64,000 bases of DNA. Origin: an uncultured Prevotella sp. (GTDB lineage Bacteria; Bacteroidota; Bacteroidia; Bacteroidales; Bacteroidaceae). The notes beneath the pieces are model-generated. The model was given only the letters and a program-made list of their open reading frames with translations. It was not told the origin of the DNA and searched no databases. This document shows, piece by piece, positions 1 through 8,999 of this stretch; positions within the stretch are counted from its first letter, which is position 1, and every line of letters starts with the position of its first letter. Made by a program: the position numbers and the translations under genes. The stretch spans positions 30,754-94,753 of the forward strand of contig ONAE01000013.1 of assembly GCA_900315695.1 (NCBI GenBank). Direction: 5' to 3'.

Positions 1-618
1 AATGGTGTTGATTTCGATAGCATTCCTTTACATCAGTATCAAGCTCCAACAGATGGCTCTGTCCATCTGGTAGGTGTGGCTGAAGTTCATATTTGGCATG
101 GTTATGATCGGCTGATAGCAGGCTTGGGAGAATATTATCATCACACGTCTAATCCTCGTCAGGTTTATTTCCATATTGTAGGTGGTGTTCACCCGCATGA
201 ACGCTATAAAGCAAACGAATTCCACCCAGGTATGCAGGCAATTATTGATAAATATGGCATCCAAGATAAGATTATTTTTCATGGTCAGTTGTTTGGTGAT
301 GCTTTGGATAAAGTGTTCAATCAGAGTTGTTTCGCTATTGGTAGCTTAGCAAGACATCGTAGTGGTATCACCATCATAAAGACTCTTAAGAATCGTGAGT
401 ATGCCACTCGTGGCATACCCTTTATCTATAGTGAGCAAGATAGTGATTTCGATAATCAGCCTTATGTTATAAAGGCTTCACCTGATGAATCACCGATAAA
501 TGTTCAGCAGATTTTGGATTTTATCGACCATCATCAGATCAAACCCGAAGAAATCCGTAAGACAGTTGAGAATCTGTCTTGGAAGATTCAGATGCAGAAA
601 GTGATTGATGAGGCATGA
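1..618 (+). CDS. Glycosyltransferase (GT1/GT4-like), C-terminal part
   Basis: The reading frame is open from the first base and ends at a TGA at 616-618, so the gene begins upstream of the window and only about 205 C-terminal residues are visible. The visible part starts with a W-H-G-Y-D-R stretch and contains a GG-x-HP segment and a later region (Y-A-T-R-G-I-P-F) like the C-terminal nucleotide-sugar-binding half of GT-B glycosyltransferases. A role in surface polysaccharide synthesis is inferred from the neighbouring transferases. The stop codon directly abuts the stop of the converging gene at 619, leaving no intergenic base. The exact family is uncertain because the N-terminal half is missing. 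Confidence 0.7.
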   Translation, partial: NGVDFDSIPLHQYQAPTDGSVHLVGVAEVHIWHGYDRLIAGLGEYYHHTSNPRQVYFHIVGGVHPHERYKANEFHPGMQAIIDKYGIQDKIIFHGQLFGDALDKVFNQSCFAIGSLARHRSGITIIKTLKNREYATRGIPFIYSEQDSDFDNQPYVIKASPDESPINVQQILDFIDHHQIKPEEIRKTVENLSWKIQMQKVIDEA

Positions 619-1521
619 TTACTTAATCCAAAAGACAAGTGCTGATTTCCAACCAATATATTTCAGATAACCTGATTTTATGGCTCTCCAAAAGACACTA
701 AATTTCTCATTGAAAGGTATTTGGTGGCCTGTATAGAAAACCTTGCTTAGTGTATATTTGGAAAAATAGTGAATGATAGGACTATCTTGCCATTTGAGTA
801 ACTCGTCTATCACTGTAAGGTAGCAATTAATGTTGCGTTTTGAATAATGCTTCCCCATGGTTGATGCCGTCCTGACACGATGTTTTACAAAACTTCTTTT
901 CAAGCAAAAAATGTTATTGCTTTGAAGCGTCAGTTTTGTGGTAAAGAGCTCGTCTTCATGGATAATTCCCGGGTAGAAATTGAGACCTATTCGTTTTAGG
1001 TATTCGTGATTGATAAATAGGAGCCATACAACACAATTATGTTTGCTCGTATTCAGCATTTGGTTGAGAAGGAAGTGGCCGTCGTATTGCTTGTCCTCTT
1101 CTAAAGGTTGGGTTCGTTTATAATTCCATGAGATATGCCCTGCTCCATCTTCTTGTAAAATGTCTCCGTCAAAGAAGATGAAATCAGCTTTGTGCTTTTC
1201 TGCATATTCGTAGCAAATTTCCAAAGCATCTGGATCCTCCAAGATATCATCGGAATCCATCATGTAGATGTATTCTCCAGTTGCATGCTGAAGTGCCAGA
1301 TTTCTTGCAACAGATTGCCCTTGATTATTTTGGCAAAAGTAACTAATGCGTGAATCTTGCTGCATATATTTCTTGATGATGTTTTCACTTTGATCTGTAG
1401 AACCGTCATTTACTGCAAGAATCTCTATTTCATGTAATGTTTGATTCAAAAGAGATTTAAATGTCTCATCCAGATAAGATTCAACATTATAAATAGGTAA
1501 TATAACACTAACTTTTACCAT
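619..1521 (-). CDS. Glycosyltransferase family 2
   Basis: A 300-residue GT-A glycosyltransferase. The N-terminus has the typical first strand S-V-I-L-P-I-Y-N-V followed by N-D-G-S-T-D near residue 40 (nucleotide binding), and a DxD-type motif M-D-S-D-D near residue 90, expected to hold the metal and sugar nucleotide. There is no membrane anchor apart from a weakly hydrophobic C-terminus. It is likely a cytoplasmic enzyme that adds one sugar to a lipid-linked glycan; donor and acceptor cannot be read from sequence. The start is the ATG at 1519-1521. The element TATCTTTG lies on the same strand at 1541-1548, about 20 bases upstream, so the mRNA leader is short. Confidence 0.9.
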   Translation of the reverse strand: MVKVSVILPIYNVESYLDETFKSLLNQTLHEIEILAVNDGSTDQSENIIKKYMQQDSRISYFCQNNQGQSVARNLALQHATGEYIYMMDSDDILEDPDALEICYEYAEKHKADFIFFDGDILQEDGAGHISWNYKRTQPLEEDKQYDGHFLLNQMLNTSKHNCVVWLLFINHEYLKRIGLNFYPGIIHEDELFTTKLTLQSNNIFCLKRSFVKHRVRTASTMGKHYSKRNINCYLTVIDELLKWQDSPIIHYFSKYTLSKVFYTGHQIPFNEKFSVFWRAIKSGYLKYIGWKSALVFWIK

Positions 1522-1540
1522 ATTGGAACTAATTTTGCTA

Positions 1541-1548
1541 CAAAGATA
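1541..1548 (-). promoter_or_regulatory. -7 promoter element for the GT2 gene at 1521
   Basis: The reverse strand reads TATCTTTG, an exact match to the Bacteroidetes sigma-ABfr -7 consensus TAnnTTTG, 19 bases upstream of the ATG. No clear TTTG -33 box is seen. Confidence 0.65.
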
Positions 1549-1566
1549 ACAAAAACTATTGAATTA

Positions 1567-1598
1567 TTTGTTTTTTACGACATATTTTTGTACTTTTG
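1567..1598 (+). promoter_or_regulatory. Promoter of the GT4 gene at 1620
   Basis: A TTTG -33 box (1567-1570) and a TACTTTTG -7 box (1591-1598) are separated by 20 bases, the standard Bacteroidetes spacing. It overlaps an in-frame TTG at 1596, which rules that codon out as the start. Confidence 0.75.
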
Positions 1599-1619
1599 CC
1601 CAAAACAAATAGACGCAAG

Positions 1620-2762
1620 ATGGTTTCAAAACAATTTAGAATAGTCTATTGTACACCAGCTCTTTACTTTGCTGGTGGTATGGAGCGTGTATTAACGATG
1701 AAAGCGAATTATTTTGCTGAACATTTTGGTTATGATGTCACCATCATATTGACAGATGGAAAAGAAAAACCAATATTTTATCCGCTTTCTGATAAAGTGA
1801 AGGTGATTAATTTGGATATTGGTTTTGAAGAACTGTGGACATGCTCATTCTTAAAGAAAATTTTCTTTTATCTGAAGAAACAACACTTGTATAAGAAGTT
1901 GTTGAATAGAGAACTGATGCGCATTCGTCCTGATATCACTGTCAGTATGCTTCGTCGTGAGATTAATTTTATTAATGATATACAGGATGGGAGCAAAAAG
2001 ATTGGCGAAATCCATATAAATCGTGCTAATTTTCGCAATTTTGAGGGCAATAATGCCATGAAGAATTTGTTCTCGAAATTTTGGATGAATAGTCTTCTCT
2101 CAAAACTCCAAAGATTAGATCGTTTTGTTGTATTAACAGAAAAAGATAAAGAGGCATGGGTAGAGCTAAAAAATGTCTGTGTTATTCCTAATCCACTATC
2201 TTTTACTTCTACGAGACGTAGTACTCTTTCAGAAAAACGTATAATTGCCGTAGGAAGGTATTGCCATGAGAAAGGATACGATCTTTTATTGAAAGCTTGG
2301 GTAATTGTTCAAAATCGTACTACGGATTGGCGCTTGGAAATCTTTGGTGAAGGAGATAGAACTCAATATGAAGAAATGGTTGATACATTGAATCTTGACC
2401 GTCATCGTTGTATCCTTAATGGCAGATCTTCAAAGATTCAGGATGAATTTTTGAATAGTTCTTTGTCTGTATGTTCTTCTAAATTTGAAGGGTTTGGACT
2501 TGTCATAACAGAGGCAATGGCATGTGGGCTACCTGTTGTCTCCTTTGACTGTCCGTGGGGACCACGGGCTATCATCAGTGATGGCGAGGATGGTATGTTG
2601 GTAGAGAATGGGAATGTTGACAAACTCGCAGAAGCCTTAGTCCTGATGATCCAAAATCCAAAGCAACGTAAGGCAATGGCTGATAAAGCCATTGAAAATG
2701 TGCAGCGCTTTAGTATTGATCAGATAGCAGGACAGTGGAAATCCTTATTTGAATCGCTATAG
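1620..2762 (+). CDS. Glycosyltransferase family 4
   Basis: A 380-residue GT-B retaining glycosyltransferase. The N-terminal glycine-rich segment F-A-G-G-M-E-R is typical of acceptor binding in GT4. The E-x7-E donor-binding signature appears near residues 285-300 (F-E-G-F-G-L-V-I-T-E-A-M-A-C-G). The start is taken at ATG 1620, because the longer in-frame TTG at 1596 lies inside the promoter. The protein resembles the GT4 at 7016 throughout the C-terminal half, including the last residues (W-K-S-L-F-E-S-L versus W-I-S-L-F-E-S-L), so the two are paralogues. It lies next to the GT2 at 2784, as the other GT4 lies next to the GT2 at 8148. Substrate unknown; a cytoplasmic face role in exopolysaccharide assembly is inferred. 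Confidence 0.92.
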   Translation: MVSKQFRIVYCTPALYFAGGMERVLTMKANYFAEHFGYDVTIILTDGKEKPIFYPLSDKVKVINLDIGFEELWTCSFLKKIFFYLKKQHLYKKLLNRELMRIRPDITVSMLRREINFINDIQDGSKKIGEIHINRANFRNFEGNNAMKNLFSKFWMNSLLSKLQRLDRFVVLTEKDKEAWVELKNVCVIPNPLSFTSTRRSTLSEKRIIAVGRYCHEKGYDLLLKAWVIVQNRTTDWRLEIFGEGDRTQYEEMVDTLNLDRHRCILNGRSSKIQDEFLNSSLSVCSSKFEGFGLVITEAMACGLPVVSFDCPWGPRAIISDGEDGMLVENGNVDKLAEALVLMIQNPKQRKAMADKAIENVQRFSIDQIAGQWKSLFESL

Positions 2763-2783
2763 GTTTAACAATAGAATCCTGAG

Positions 2784-3632
2784 CTAACTTTTTGTTTTCA
2801 GGAAATTATCTTCAGCATCTTTATAATGATCTGTCTTATAAAAGAGTCTGGAGACACCATATTGTTTAAGTCGATTCCATATTGCTTTAAAAATGGAACT
2901 TTCTTTCAACGATCCATAACCAGTAATGACACGACAACGCCTATCAAATACGAACTTGATCTTTCCATATTTCTTCAAGGACAATGCCATCGAACCATCT
3001 TCACCCCGAAGAATTTCAACTCGGTACCCCTCTTTCATTGCATTGGCAGTCTCATAGCCAAATGCTAAACCTCTGACACTTAACTCTGGTCGATTGATGT
3101 TCTGGATACGAATATAAATATCACGAATAAACTCATACATCTTGAGCTGAAAACTGGAATGCTCCTCGTTGGGATAAAAACTCCACATGGCAGCAACTGC
3201 AGCAATGCCAGGTTTCATAAGGTTCTCAACCATGATCTCGATGTATTGGGGAGGATATAGAGTGTCAGAGTCTATACACATGGAATATTTTCCTTTGGCC
3301 TGATTCAATCCGCATTGCCGTGCATAGCCACATGTATGTTGATGCTCTGTATAGAATGGTATGCCCGACTTCTGATATATCTCAGCAGTTCTATCCTTGG
3401 ATTCATTATCTACTCCTATAAATTCTACAGGATATTTGCATTTGGTTTCACTTAAAGACCAAAGACAGGCTTGCAGACGCTTTTCCTCATTATACGCAAC
3501 AATGATGATTGAAATGAGTGGGTTATCACTTTGAAGAGCTGCAAGCTGATCATGTGTCTTATCAATGATTTCCTGAGGAACCTCGCTGAATGGCTTCTCG
3601 TAAATGCTAAGATATTTCTCGTACCAATTCAT
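2784..3632 (-). CDS. Glycosyltransferase family 2, paralogue of 8148
   Basis: A 282-residue GT2 enzyme with a roughly 35-residue N-terminal helix region ahead of the catalytic domain (I-I-I-V-A-Y-N-E-E near 45, then V-D-N-E-S-K-D-R-T and D-S-D-T-L-Y-P-P near 120). The paralogue at 8148 begins M-A-W-Y-D-K-Y-L and this one M-N-W-Y-E-K-Y-L, which supports the ATG at 3630-3632; the frame's first possible start, three codons earlier, is a TTG. The two proteins share the same N-terminal extension and the R-G-E-D-G-[SA]-M-A-L-S-L-K-K-Y-G-K segment, so they are recent duplicates. It converges on the GT4 gene ending at 2762. Function beyond glycosyl transfer cannot be assigned. Confidence 0.9.
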   Translation of the reverse strand: MNWYEKYLSIYEKPFSEVPQEIIDKTHDQLAALQSDNPLISIIIVAYNEEKRLQACLWSLSETKCKYPVEFIGVDNESKDRTAEIYQKSGIPFYTEHQHTCGYARQCGLNQAKGKYSMCIDSDTLYPPQYIEIMVENLMKPGIAAVAAMWSFYPNEEHSSFQLKMYEFIRDIYIRIQNINRPELSVRGLAFGYETANAMKEGYRVEILRGEDGSMALSLKKYGKIKFVFDRRCRVITGYGSLKESSIFKAIWNRLKQYGVSRLFYKTDHYKDAEDNFLKTKS

Positions 3633-3790
3633 ATTTGACAATTTGTTGATGAATTAAAATATTAGCTAATTTATCCTGCAAAAATACATATTTTTTTCTT
3701 ATTTGCCAAATTTATTCCAATTTTTGTTTTAGATAAAGGATATTTTTAGTTAATCTTCCCAAATTATTCTTTTTTTGTATCTATTATTTG

Positions 3791-3798
3791 TATTTTTG
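3791..3798 (+). promoter_or_regulatory. -7 promoter element of the glf operon
   Basis: TATTTTTG matches TAnnTTTG and lies 38 bases before the glf ATG at 3837. It is the only such element ahead of five closely spaced co-directional genes (3837-8999). Confidence 0.6.
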
Positions 3799-3836
3799 TA
3801 GCGAAAAGAATTATAACTAGTTAGAATGAAAGAAAT

Positions 3837-4940
3837 ATGAAATACGATTATCTAATTGTCGGCTCGGGACTGTTTGGCTCTGTTTTTGCTCATTGTGCGA
3901 ATAAACAAGGGCAACGTTGTCTGGTTATAGATAAGCGGCCTAATCTTGGAGGTAACCTGTATTGTGAAAAGATTTCGGATATCAATGTTCATAAATATGG
4001 CCCCCATATCTTTCACACTTCAAACAAGAAGGTTTGGACTTTTGTTAATTCCATCGTTGAGTTCAACAGGTTTACGGAGTCTCCTGTTGCCATTTATAAA
4101 GGGAAAGCTTATAATCTGCCCTTCAATATGAACACTTTCTCTCAGATGTGGGGTGTGATTACGCCAGAGGAGGCTAAAAATAAAATTGATGAGCAGAGAA
4201 AAGAGATGGAAGGAAAAATACCCTCAAATCTGGAAGAACAAGCTATATCTTTAGTTGGAAGAGATATCTATGAACGTCTCATCAAAGGTTATACCGAAAA
4301 ACAATGGGGTAGGAAGTGCTCAGAACTGCCTCCCTTTATTATCAGACGTCTCCCAGTGAGATTTGTATATGACAATAATTATTTTAATGACATCTATCAG
4401 GGTGTCCCTATTGGCGGATATAATAAACTCATAGAAGGATTATTGGAAGGAATTGATACGAAAGTAGATACAGATTTCTTTGCAAACAGGAGGGAATTTG
4501 AGTCAATGGCAGACAAAATCGTCTTCACAGGCAAAATAGATGAATTCTATGATTATCGTTATGGAAAGCTGGAATATCGTACTGTCCGTTTTGAGAATGA
4601 AATTCTAAATACTTCAAATTATCAAGGTTTGGCTCAGATAAATTATACAGATGCAGCAATCCCATATACCCGAATCATAGAGCATAAACATTTCGAGGCT
4701 TTTGCAGACGATGTATATAAGAATCCTCAGACTGTTATCAGTAGAGAGTATTCTGTGGAGTGGACTGATGGAATGGAACCGTATTATCCAATCAATGATG
4801 AGAAAAATACAAATTTGTATAAGCAATATGAGGCTTTAGCCCAGAAGGAAGATGCAGTCATCTTTGGAGGCAGGTTGGCAGAATATAAGTATTATGATAT
4901 GGGACCGATTGTCGAGAAAGTGTTGAATATGTTTATGTAA
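3837..4940 (+). CDS. glf: UDP-galactopyranose mutase
   Basis: A 367-residue FAD flavoenzyme converting UDP-galactopyranose to UDP-galactofuranose, the donor of galactofuranose residues in bacterial glycans. The N-terminal Rossmann motif V-G-S-G-L-F-G-S is followed by D-K-R-P-N-L-G-G-N and the family signature K-Y-G-P-H-I-F-H-T. The Y-T-E-K-Q-W-G segment around residue 150 and the C-terminal F-G-G-R-L-A-E-Y-K-Y-Y-D-M motif are also characteristic. Length is normal for the family. It opens an operon with four glycosyltransferases: the next gene starts two bases after its stop. At least one downstream transferase probably uses UDP-galactofuranose (inference). Confidence 0.97.
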   Translation: MKYDYLIVGSGLFGSVFAHCANKQGQRCLVIDKRPNLGGNLYCEKISDINVHKYGPHIFHTSNKKVWTFVNSIVEFNRFTESPVAIYKGKAYNLPFNMNTFSQMWGVITPEEAKNKIDEQRKEMEGKIPSNLEEQAISLVGRDIYERLIKGYTEKQWGRKCSELPPFIIRRLPVRFVYDNNYFNDIYQGVPIGGYNKLIEGLLEGIDTKVDTDFFANRREFESMADKIVFTGKIDEFYDYRYGKLEYRTVRFENEILNTSNYQGLAQINYTDAAIPYTRIIEHKHFEAFADDVYKNPQTVISREYSVEWTDGMEPYYPINDEKNTNLYKQYEALAQKEDAVIFGGRLAEYKYYDMGPIVEKVLNMFM

Positions 4941-4942
4941 GA

Positions 4943-5974
4943 ATGAAGTATGATGTTACCATAGGAATTCCTGTATATAAGGCAGTTGATTACATTGAAA
5001 AAACAATGGAGTCAGCTCTTTGTCAGACTTTCGCCAATATCGAATATCTGGTTGTGGATGACTGTGGGAATGACGGAACGATTGAAGTGGTAGAGCGCTT
5101 TCGGCGAGAACATCAACGGGGGAAAAACATCCACATTATACATAATGATCAGAATCTTGGAGTAGGGAAGTCGCGAAATCTCATCATAGAACATGCCCAA
5201 GGTGAATTTCTGTATTTTTTGGATTCCGATGATATCATAGAGCCAGAGACAATAACTATCCTGATGCGTGCGGTTCAACAATATCAGGCAGATGCTGTGT
5301 ATGCTTCATACGAGAAAATAAATACAATGCATAATAATGCGACGGTGCTATATCAAAATTCTTTTCAATATTTCAATGCCCCTGATGAGTTCCCTAAATT
5401 TGTCTTCTCACAGTATCGTTCTTTTCAGGTTTCAGTCTGTAATTGTCTGTTGAGAATAGAAATTTTAAGGAGAAGTGGATTGAGGTTTATTGATACAATG
5501 TACTGGGAAGATGTTGCTTTTACTTATGACTTGGCGACAAAGTTGCAAAAAGTTGTTCTTCTGCCCGATGTAACCTACCATTATTTGTGTCGCCCATATT
5601 CTCTGTCACATTATCATGATCGTGAATTCCTTCAGCGTAATGAAATTCTTCAGAATGTGACAACGATTGATTATCTTAAGTCGCAATGCTGTAAGCTCCG
5701 TAGTAAGACTTATGCTCCGAACTTATGCCGAGCGCTACAGATGTTCAGCTTTTATATCGTCTGTTATGTTTTAAAGAGTCAAAAGCGAATAACACCGGCT
5801 ATAACATACCGTGAAATGCGTCAGATGATGCATTATCCATTACGACTTAACGATATAATGAGATTTGGTCAGATGCGTATGCTTAATGTTGCGCTGTGGC
5901 TGATACCTCATTTACCTGTTCCGTTTTTTATTCTGACGATTCGATTGTTGGGGAAAATTAAAAATGTACTATAG
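4943..5974 (+). CDS. Glycosyltransferase family 2, tandem paralogue of 5985
   Basis: A 343-residue GT2 enzyme. The motifs T-I-G-I-P-V-Y-K near the start, V-V-D-D-C-G-N-D-G-T near residue 35 and F-L-D-S-D-D-I-I-E-P near 92 form the nucleotide-sugar site. The C-terminal hundred residues end in a hydrophobic segment (L-I-P-H-L-P-V-P-F-F-I-L-T) that probably docks on the membrane. The following gene encodes a protein of almost equal length with the same order of motifs and the same C-terminal tail (R-L-L-G-K versus R-V-L-G-K), so the pair arose by tandem duplication. It is translated two bases after glf. Donor unknown; galactofuranose is one possibility given glf. Confidence 0.92.
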   Translation: MKYDVTIGIPVYKAVDYIEKTMESALCQTFANIEYLVVDDCGNDGTIEVVERFRREHQRGKNIHIIHNDQNLGVGKSRNLIIEHAQGEFLYFLDSDDIIEPETITILMRAVQQYQADAVYASYEKINTMHNNATVLYQNSFQYFNAPDEFPKFVFSQYRSFQVSVCNCLLRIEILRRSGLRFIDTMYWEDVAFTYDLATKLQKVVLLPDVTYHYLCRPYSLSHYHDREFLQRNEILQNVTTIDYLKSQCCKLRSKTYAPNLCRALQMFSFYIVCYVLKSQKRITPAITYREMRQMMHYPLRLNDIMRFGQMRMLNVALWLIPHLPVPFFILTIRLLGKIKNVL

Positions 5975-5984
5975 AAATTGAATT

Positions 5985-7019
5985 ATGGCTTATAAAGTAA
6001 CTATTGGCATACCTGTTTATAATGTAGGAAAACATATTCGACAGACGTTGGATTCAGTGTTGGGACAAACCTTTCCTGATATAGAAATCCTAATATGTGA
6101 TGATTGTGGCACAGATGATTCGATAGATATCGTAAAGGAGTATCAGCAGACCCATCCCCGAGGAAGAGATATCCGCATCCTTCACCAACCACATAATATG
6201 GGTATTGGAGCAGGACGAAACCGTATGATAGCAGAAGCCAAGGGCCAGTATTTCTATTCAATAGATGCAGATGATACAATTGCTCTTAATACTATTGAAT
6301 TGTTATATAATACTGCGCAGCAATATCATGCAGAGATTGTTTATGGAAGTTTTGAGAGGGTTTTTGAACATGATGGGCAGCTTGTTCGCAAAGTGCAGTA
6401 TCAATACCCCAAGAGGGTTTTCGCATCATCTGATGAGTATTCGATGTATGCTTATTATAGATGGATACAGGGCATGAACTGGAATTATTTGATAGATTTG
6501 GATGTTATCCGACGTAATCATTTACAGGTGACTCCTGTTGCTCATGGTTATGGTGAGGATTTTACTTACACGATCGATCTTCCAACCTATGTCTCTGGTG
6601 CTGTCTTGTTGCCGGATATTACTTATCAATATTATATTCGAAGTTCATCCACTCAGATTAAGAAGAAAAAAATCCTTTCTCGTGAGCAAATGTTACTATC
6701 GCTAGATGCATTAGACAAGAAGAAAGCAAGGTATGAGTTGAAAGGAAAGCCATATTATGCTAAGCGCATTTCTTGGTTGATGATGTGGGACTGCTCTTTT
6801 GGGTGCGAGATGTTGTTGAGGCGCAAAGACTTTGATGTCCCCTTTACCAATCGTGAGATACGTGACAGGATGTGGCATCCGATGTCGTTACATGAGATAT
6901 TAATGTCTAATTCTGCGCGTAAGCAAAATCTTTTTTATTATTTAATAGGAAAGTTGCCTCCTGCATTATCAGTTTTATTATTGAGAGTGCTGGGAAAAAG
7001 GCATGGTGTAGGTATATGA
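5985..7019 (+). CDS. Glycosyltransferase family 2, tandem paralogue of 4943
   Basis: A 344-residue GT2 enzyme closely similar in layout to the preceding gene: T-I-G-I-P-V-Y-N at the N-terminus, C-D-D-C-G-T-D-D-S near residue 38 and S-I-D-A-D-D-T near residue 91. It has the same hydrophobic C-terminal stretch (F-Y-Y-L-I-G-K-L-P-P). It begins 10 bases after the previous stop and its TGA overlaps the next ATG (ATGA at 7016-7019), indicating translational coupling. The differing DxD context (S-D-D versus A-D-D) suggests the two copies may have diverged in donor or linkage, which is inference only. Confidence 0.92.
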   Translation: MAYKVTIGIPVYNVGKHIRQTLDSVLGQTFPDIEILICDDCGTDDSIDIVKEYQQTHPRGRDIRILHQPHNMGIGAGRNRMIAEAKGQYFYSIDADDTIALNTIELLYNTAQQYHAEIVYGSFERVFEHDGQLVRKVQYQYPKRVFASSDEYSMYAYYRWIQGMNWNYLIDLDVIRRNHLQVTPVAHGYGEDFTYTIDLPTYVSGAVLLPDITYQYYIRSSSTQIKKKKILSREQMLLSLDALDKKKARYELKGKPYYAKRISWLMMWDCSFGCEMLLRRKDFDVPFTNREIRDRMWHPMSLHEILMSNSARKQNLFYYLIGKLPPALSVLLLRVLGKRHGVGI

Positions 7020-8134
7020 AAATCATGTATGTCAATCAGGTCTTTGCTGCTTGGGGTGGATTTGAGCGCGTCTGGACAGATAAGATGAATGCCTTGTCGG
7101 ATATTCCTGACAATGAGGTATGTCTTGTGACGACAGATCAGGGAACTCACCAATTCCCTTATCCGCTAAACCAGAACGTACGTCATATTGATCTTGGCAT
7201 CCGATTCGTGCAGCATTATCAGTATCTAGGCCTGAAACGATATTGGGTTTATCTTAAATTGCTCAGATTATTCAAAAGAAAGATGAAAGCCTTGTTAGAG
7301 GCTGAGAGACCAGACGTTCTTGTTTCCAATGCTTCTGAGTTTGTTGATTTCCTATTGAACTGTAAAGGGACTGTCCCTTTGGTTGTAGAGAGTCATGGAA
7401 CGTTCGATCGTCCTTTCCACATGCAAGAGATGACCGTCATCAATCGTATTAAAGGGTATTTCCGTCATAAAGCCTTAAAGAAGGCTGAGAGAATTGTCGC
7501 TTTAACTCATGGAGATGCTGAGCAGTGGAAGCAAGTCAATCCGAACGTATCCATTATTCCCAACATCGTGACAATGAATCAGTCAGACACATATAGCAGC
7601 TGTGAGGCAAAGCGTGTTATCTTTGTGGGTAGACTTGATCCGCAGAAAGGTTATCAATATCTGAATGATATATGGAGAATAGTTGAGAAACGTCATCCTG
7701 ATTGGCGGTTGGATATCTATGGCGAAGGTGCAGATCTGCAAGAGAATAAAAGTATGATTCCTCAAGGACAGCAGGTTTATCCCCATGCTCAGACTATCAA
7801 TATTCTGGATAAATACAAAGAAAGTTCCATTCTTGTCCTGACATCAGTTTATGAGCCGTTCGGTTTGGTGATGCCTGAGGCTATGAGTTGTGGTATCCCG
7901 GTCGTGGCTTTTGATTGTCCTTATGGCCCTTCTGAGATTATTACGGATGGAACCGATGGCTTCCTGATTAACTGTTATGATGTTGAGGCTTTTGCAGACA
8001 AGCTATGTCTGTTGATGGAAAATGATGCTTTGAGAAAGAAAATGGGTCAGAATGCTATCCTGTCTTCCCAACGTTTCACAAAAGATAAAATCGTTCCTCA
8101 ATGGATTAGCCTTTTTGAAAGTCTTGTAGTTTAA
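7016..8134 (+). CDS. Glycosyltransferase family 4, paralogue of 1620
   Basis: A 372-residue retaining GT-B transferase. The N-terminus carries A-W-G-G-F-E-R, matching the G-G-M-E-R of the GT4 at 1620, and the donor site carries Y-E-P-F-G-L-V-M-P-E-A-M-S-C-G near residues 278-292. F-V-G-R-L-D-P-Q-K-G marks the start of the C-terminal domain near residue 203. Its ATG overlaps the stop of the upstream GT2, and the next GT2 starts 13 bases after its own stop. Paired with the GT2 at 8148 it mirrors the 1620/2784 pair. The product is likely a cytoplasmic or membrane-associated sugar transferase for the surface glycan. Confidence 0.93.
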   Translation: MKIMYVNQVFAAWGGFERVWTDKMNALSDIPDNEVCLVTTDQGTHQFPYPLNQNVRHIDLGIRFVQHYQYLGLKRYWVYLKLLRLFKRKMKALLEAERPDVLVSNASEFVDFLLNCKGTVPLVVESHGTFDRPFHMQEMTVINRIKGYFRHKALKKAERIVALTHGDAEQWKQVNPNVSIIPNIVTMNQSDTYSSCEAKRVIFVGRLDPQKGYQYLNDIWRIVEKRHPDWRLDIYGEGADLQENKSMIPQGQQVYPHAQTINILDKYKESSILVLTSVYEPFGLVMPEAMSCGIPVVAFDCPYGPSEIITDGTDGFLINCYDVEAFADKLCLLMENDALRKKMGQNAILSSQRFTKDKIVPQWISLFESLVV

Positions 8135-8147
8135 TCTTATGTAAGTT

Positions 8148-8999
8148 ATGGCCTGGTACGATAAATATTTGTCAATATACGGTAAACCGTTTAGTGAAGT
8201 TCCTCAGGAGATTATTGATGGTACTCGTGAACGACTGGCAGCAATGCAGAGTGAGAATCCTGTCGCTTCAATCGTGGTGATCGGTTATAATGAAGAGACA
8301 CATCTTCAGGCATGTCTCTGGGCTATCAGCGAGATCAAGTGTCAATATCCTGTAGAGATTATCGGTGTCGATAATGATTCGAAAGACCGTACAGCGGAAG
8401 TCTATGAGAAGTCAGGAATCCCTTATTACACGGAATATCAGCACTCGTGTGGCTATGCCCGTCGTTGTGGCTTGGAACATGCGAAGGGTAAGTATTATTT
8501 CGATGTGGATAGTGATACGCTCTATCCACCGATGTATTATGAACTGATGCTGGAACAATTGATGAAACCTGGTGTCGTAGCCGTTTCTGCAACATGGAGC
8601 TATTTCCCGGATGCATTACATACTAGACTTGGATTGCGACTGTACGAGATAGGACGTGATCTGTTCTTGTGGATTCAGCATTTTGAACGCCCAGAACTGA
8701 GTGTTCGAGGCCTGGTGTTTGCTTATCAGGCAGATTTAGGCAGGAAAGAGGGCTATCGGGTAGATATCATTCGTGGTGAAGATGGCGCTATGGCTTTGTC
8801 GCTTAAGAAATATGGTAAGATTGTCTTCCTGCGTGATCGTCGTGCTTGTGCCATCACTGGCTATGGCACCATCGGACAACAATCGCTTTGGAAGAGTTTT
8901 GTACAGCACATGAAGATTCAAGGCAAGGGCATTATGCGAATCTTTCACAAGACCGATCATTACGAGGACGCTGAAGACAATCTGGTAAAGAATAAATAA
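8148..8999 (+). CDS. Glycosyltransferase family 2, paralogue of 2784
   Basis: A 283-residue GT2 enzyme, last gene of the glf operon. The first 35 residues (M-A-W-Y-D-K-Y-L-S-I-Y-G-K-P-F-S-E-V-P-Q) precede the catalytic fold and are shared with the GT2 at 2784. Catalytic motifs are V-I-G-Y-N-E-E near residue 45, V-D-N-D-S-K-D-R-T near 75 and D-V-D-S-D-T-L-Y-P-P near 118. The R-G-E-D-G-A-M-A-L-S-L segment near residue 205 resembles the ED acid/base region of GT2 enzymes. Its last 68 bases overlap the 3' end of the acyltransferase gene on the other strand, an unusually long convergent overlap. Confidence 0.92.
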   Translation: MAWYDKYLSIYGKPFSEVPQEIIDGTRERLAAMQSENPVASIVVIGYNEETHLQACLWAISEIKCQYPVEIIGVDNDSKDRTAEVYEKSGIPYYTEYQHSCGYARRCGLEHAKGKYYFDVDSDTLYPPMYYELMLEQLMKPGVVAVSATWSYFPDALHTRLGLRLYEIGRDLFLWIQHFERPELSVRGLVFAYQADLGRKEGYRVDIIRGEDGAMALSLKKYGKIVFLRDRRACAITGYGTIGQQSLWKSFVQHMKIQGKGIMRIFHKTDHYEDAEDNLVKNK

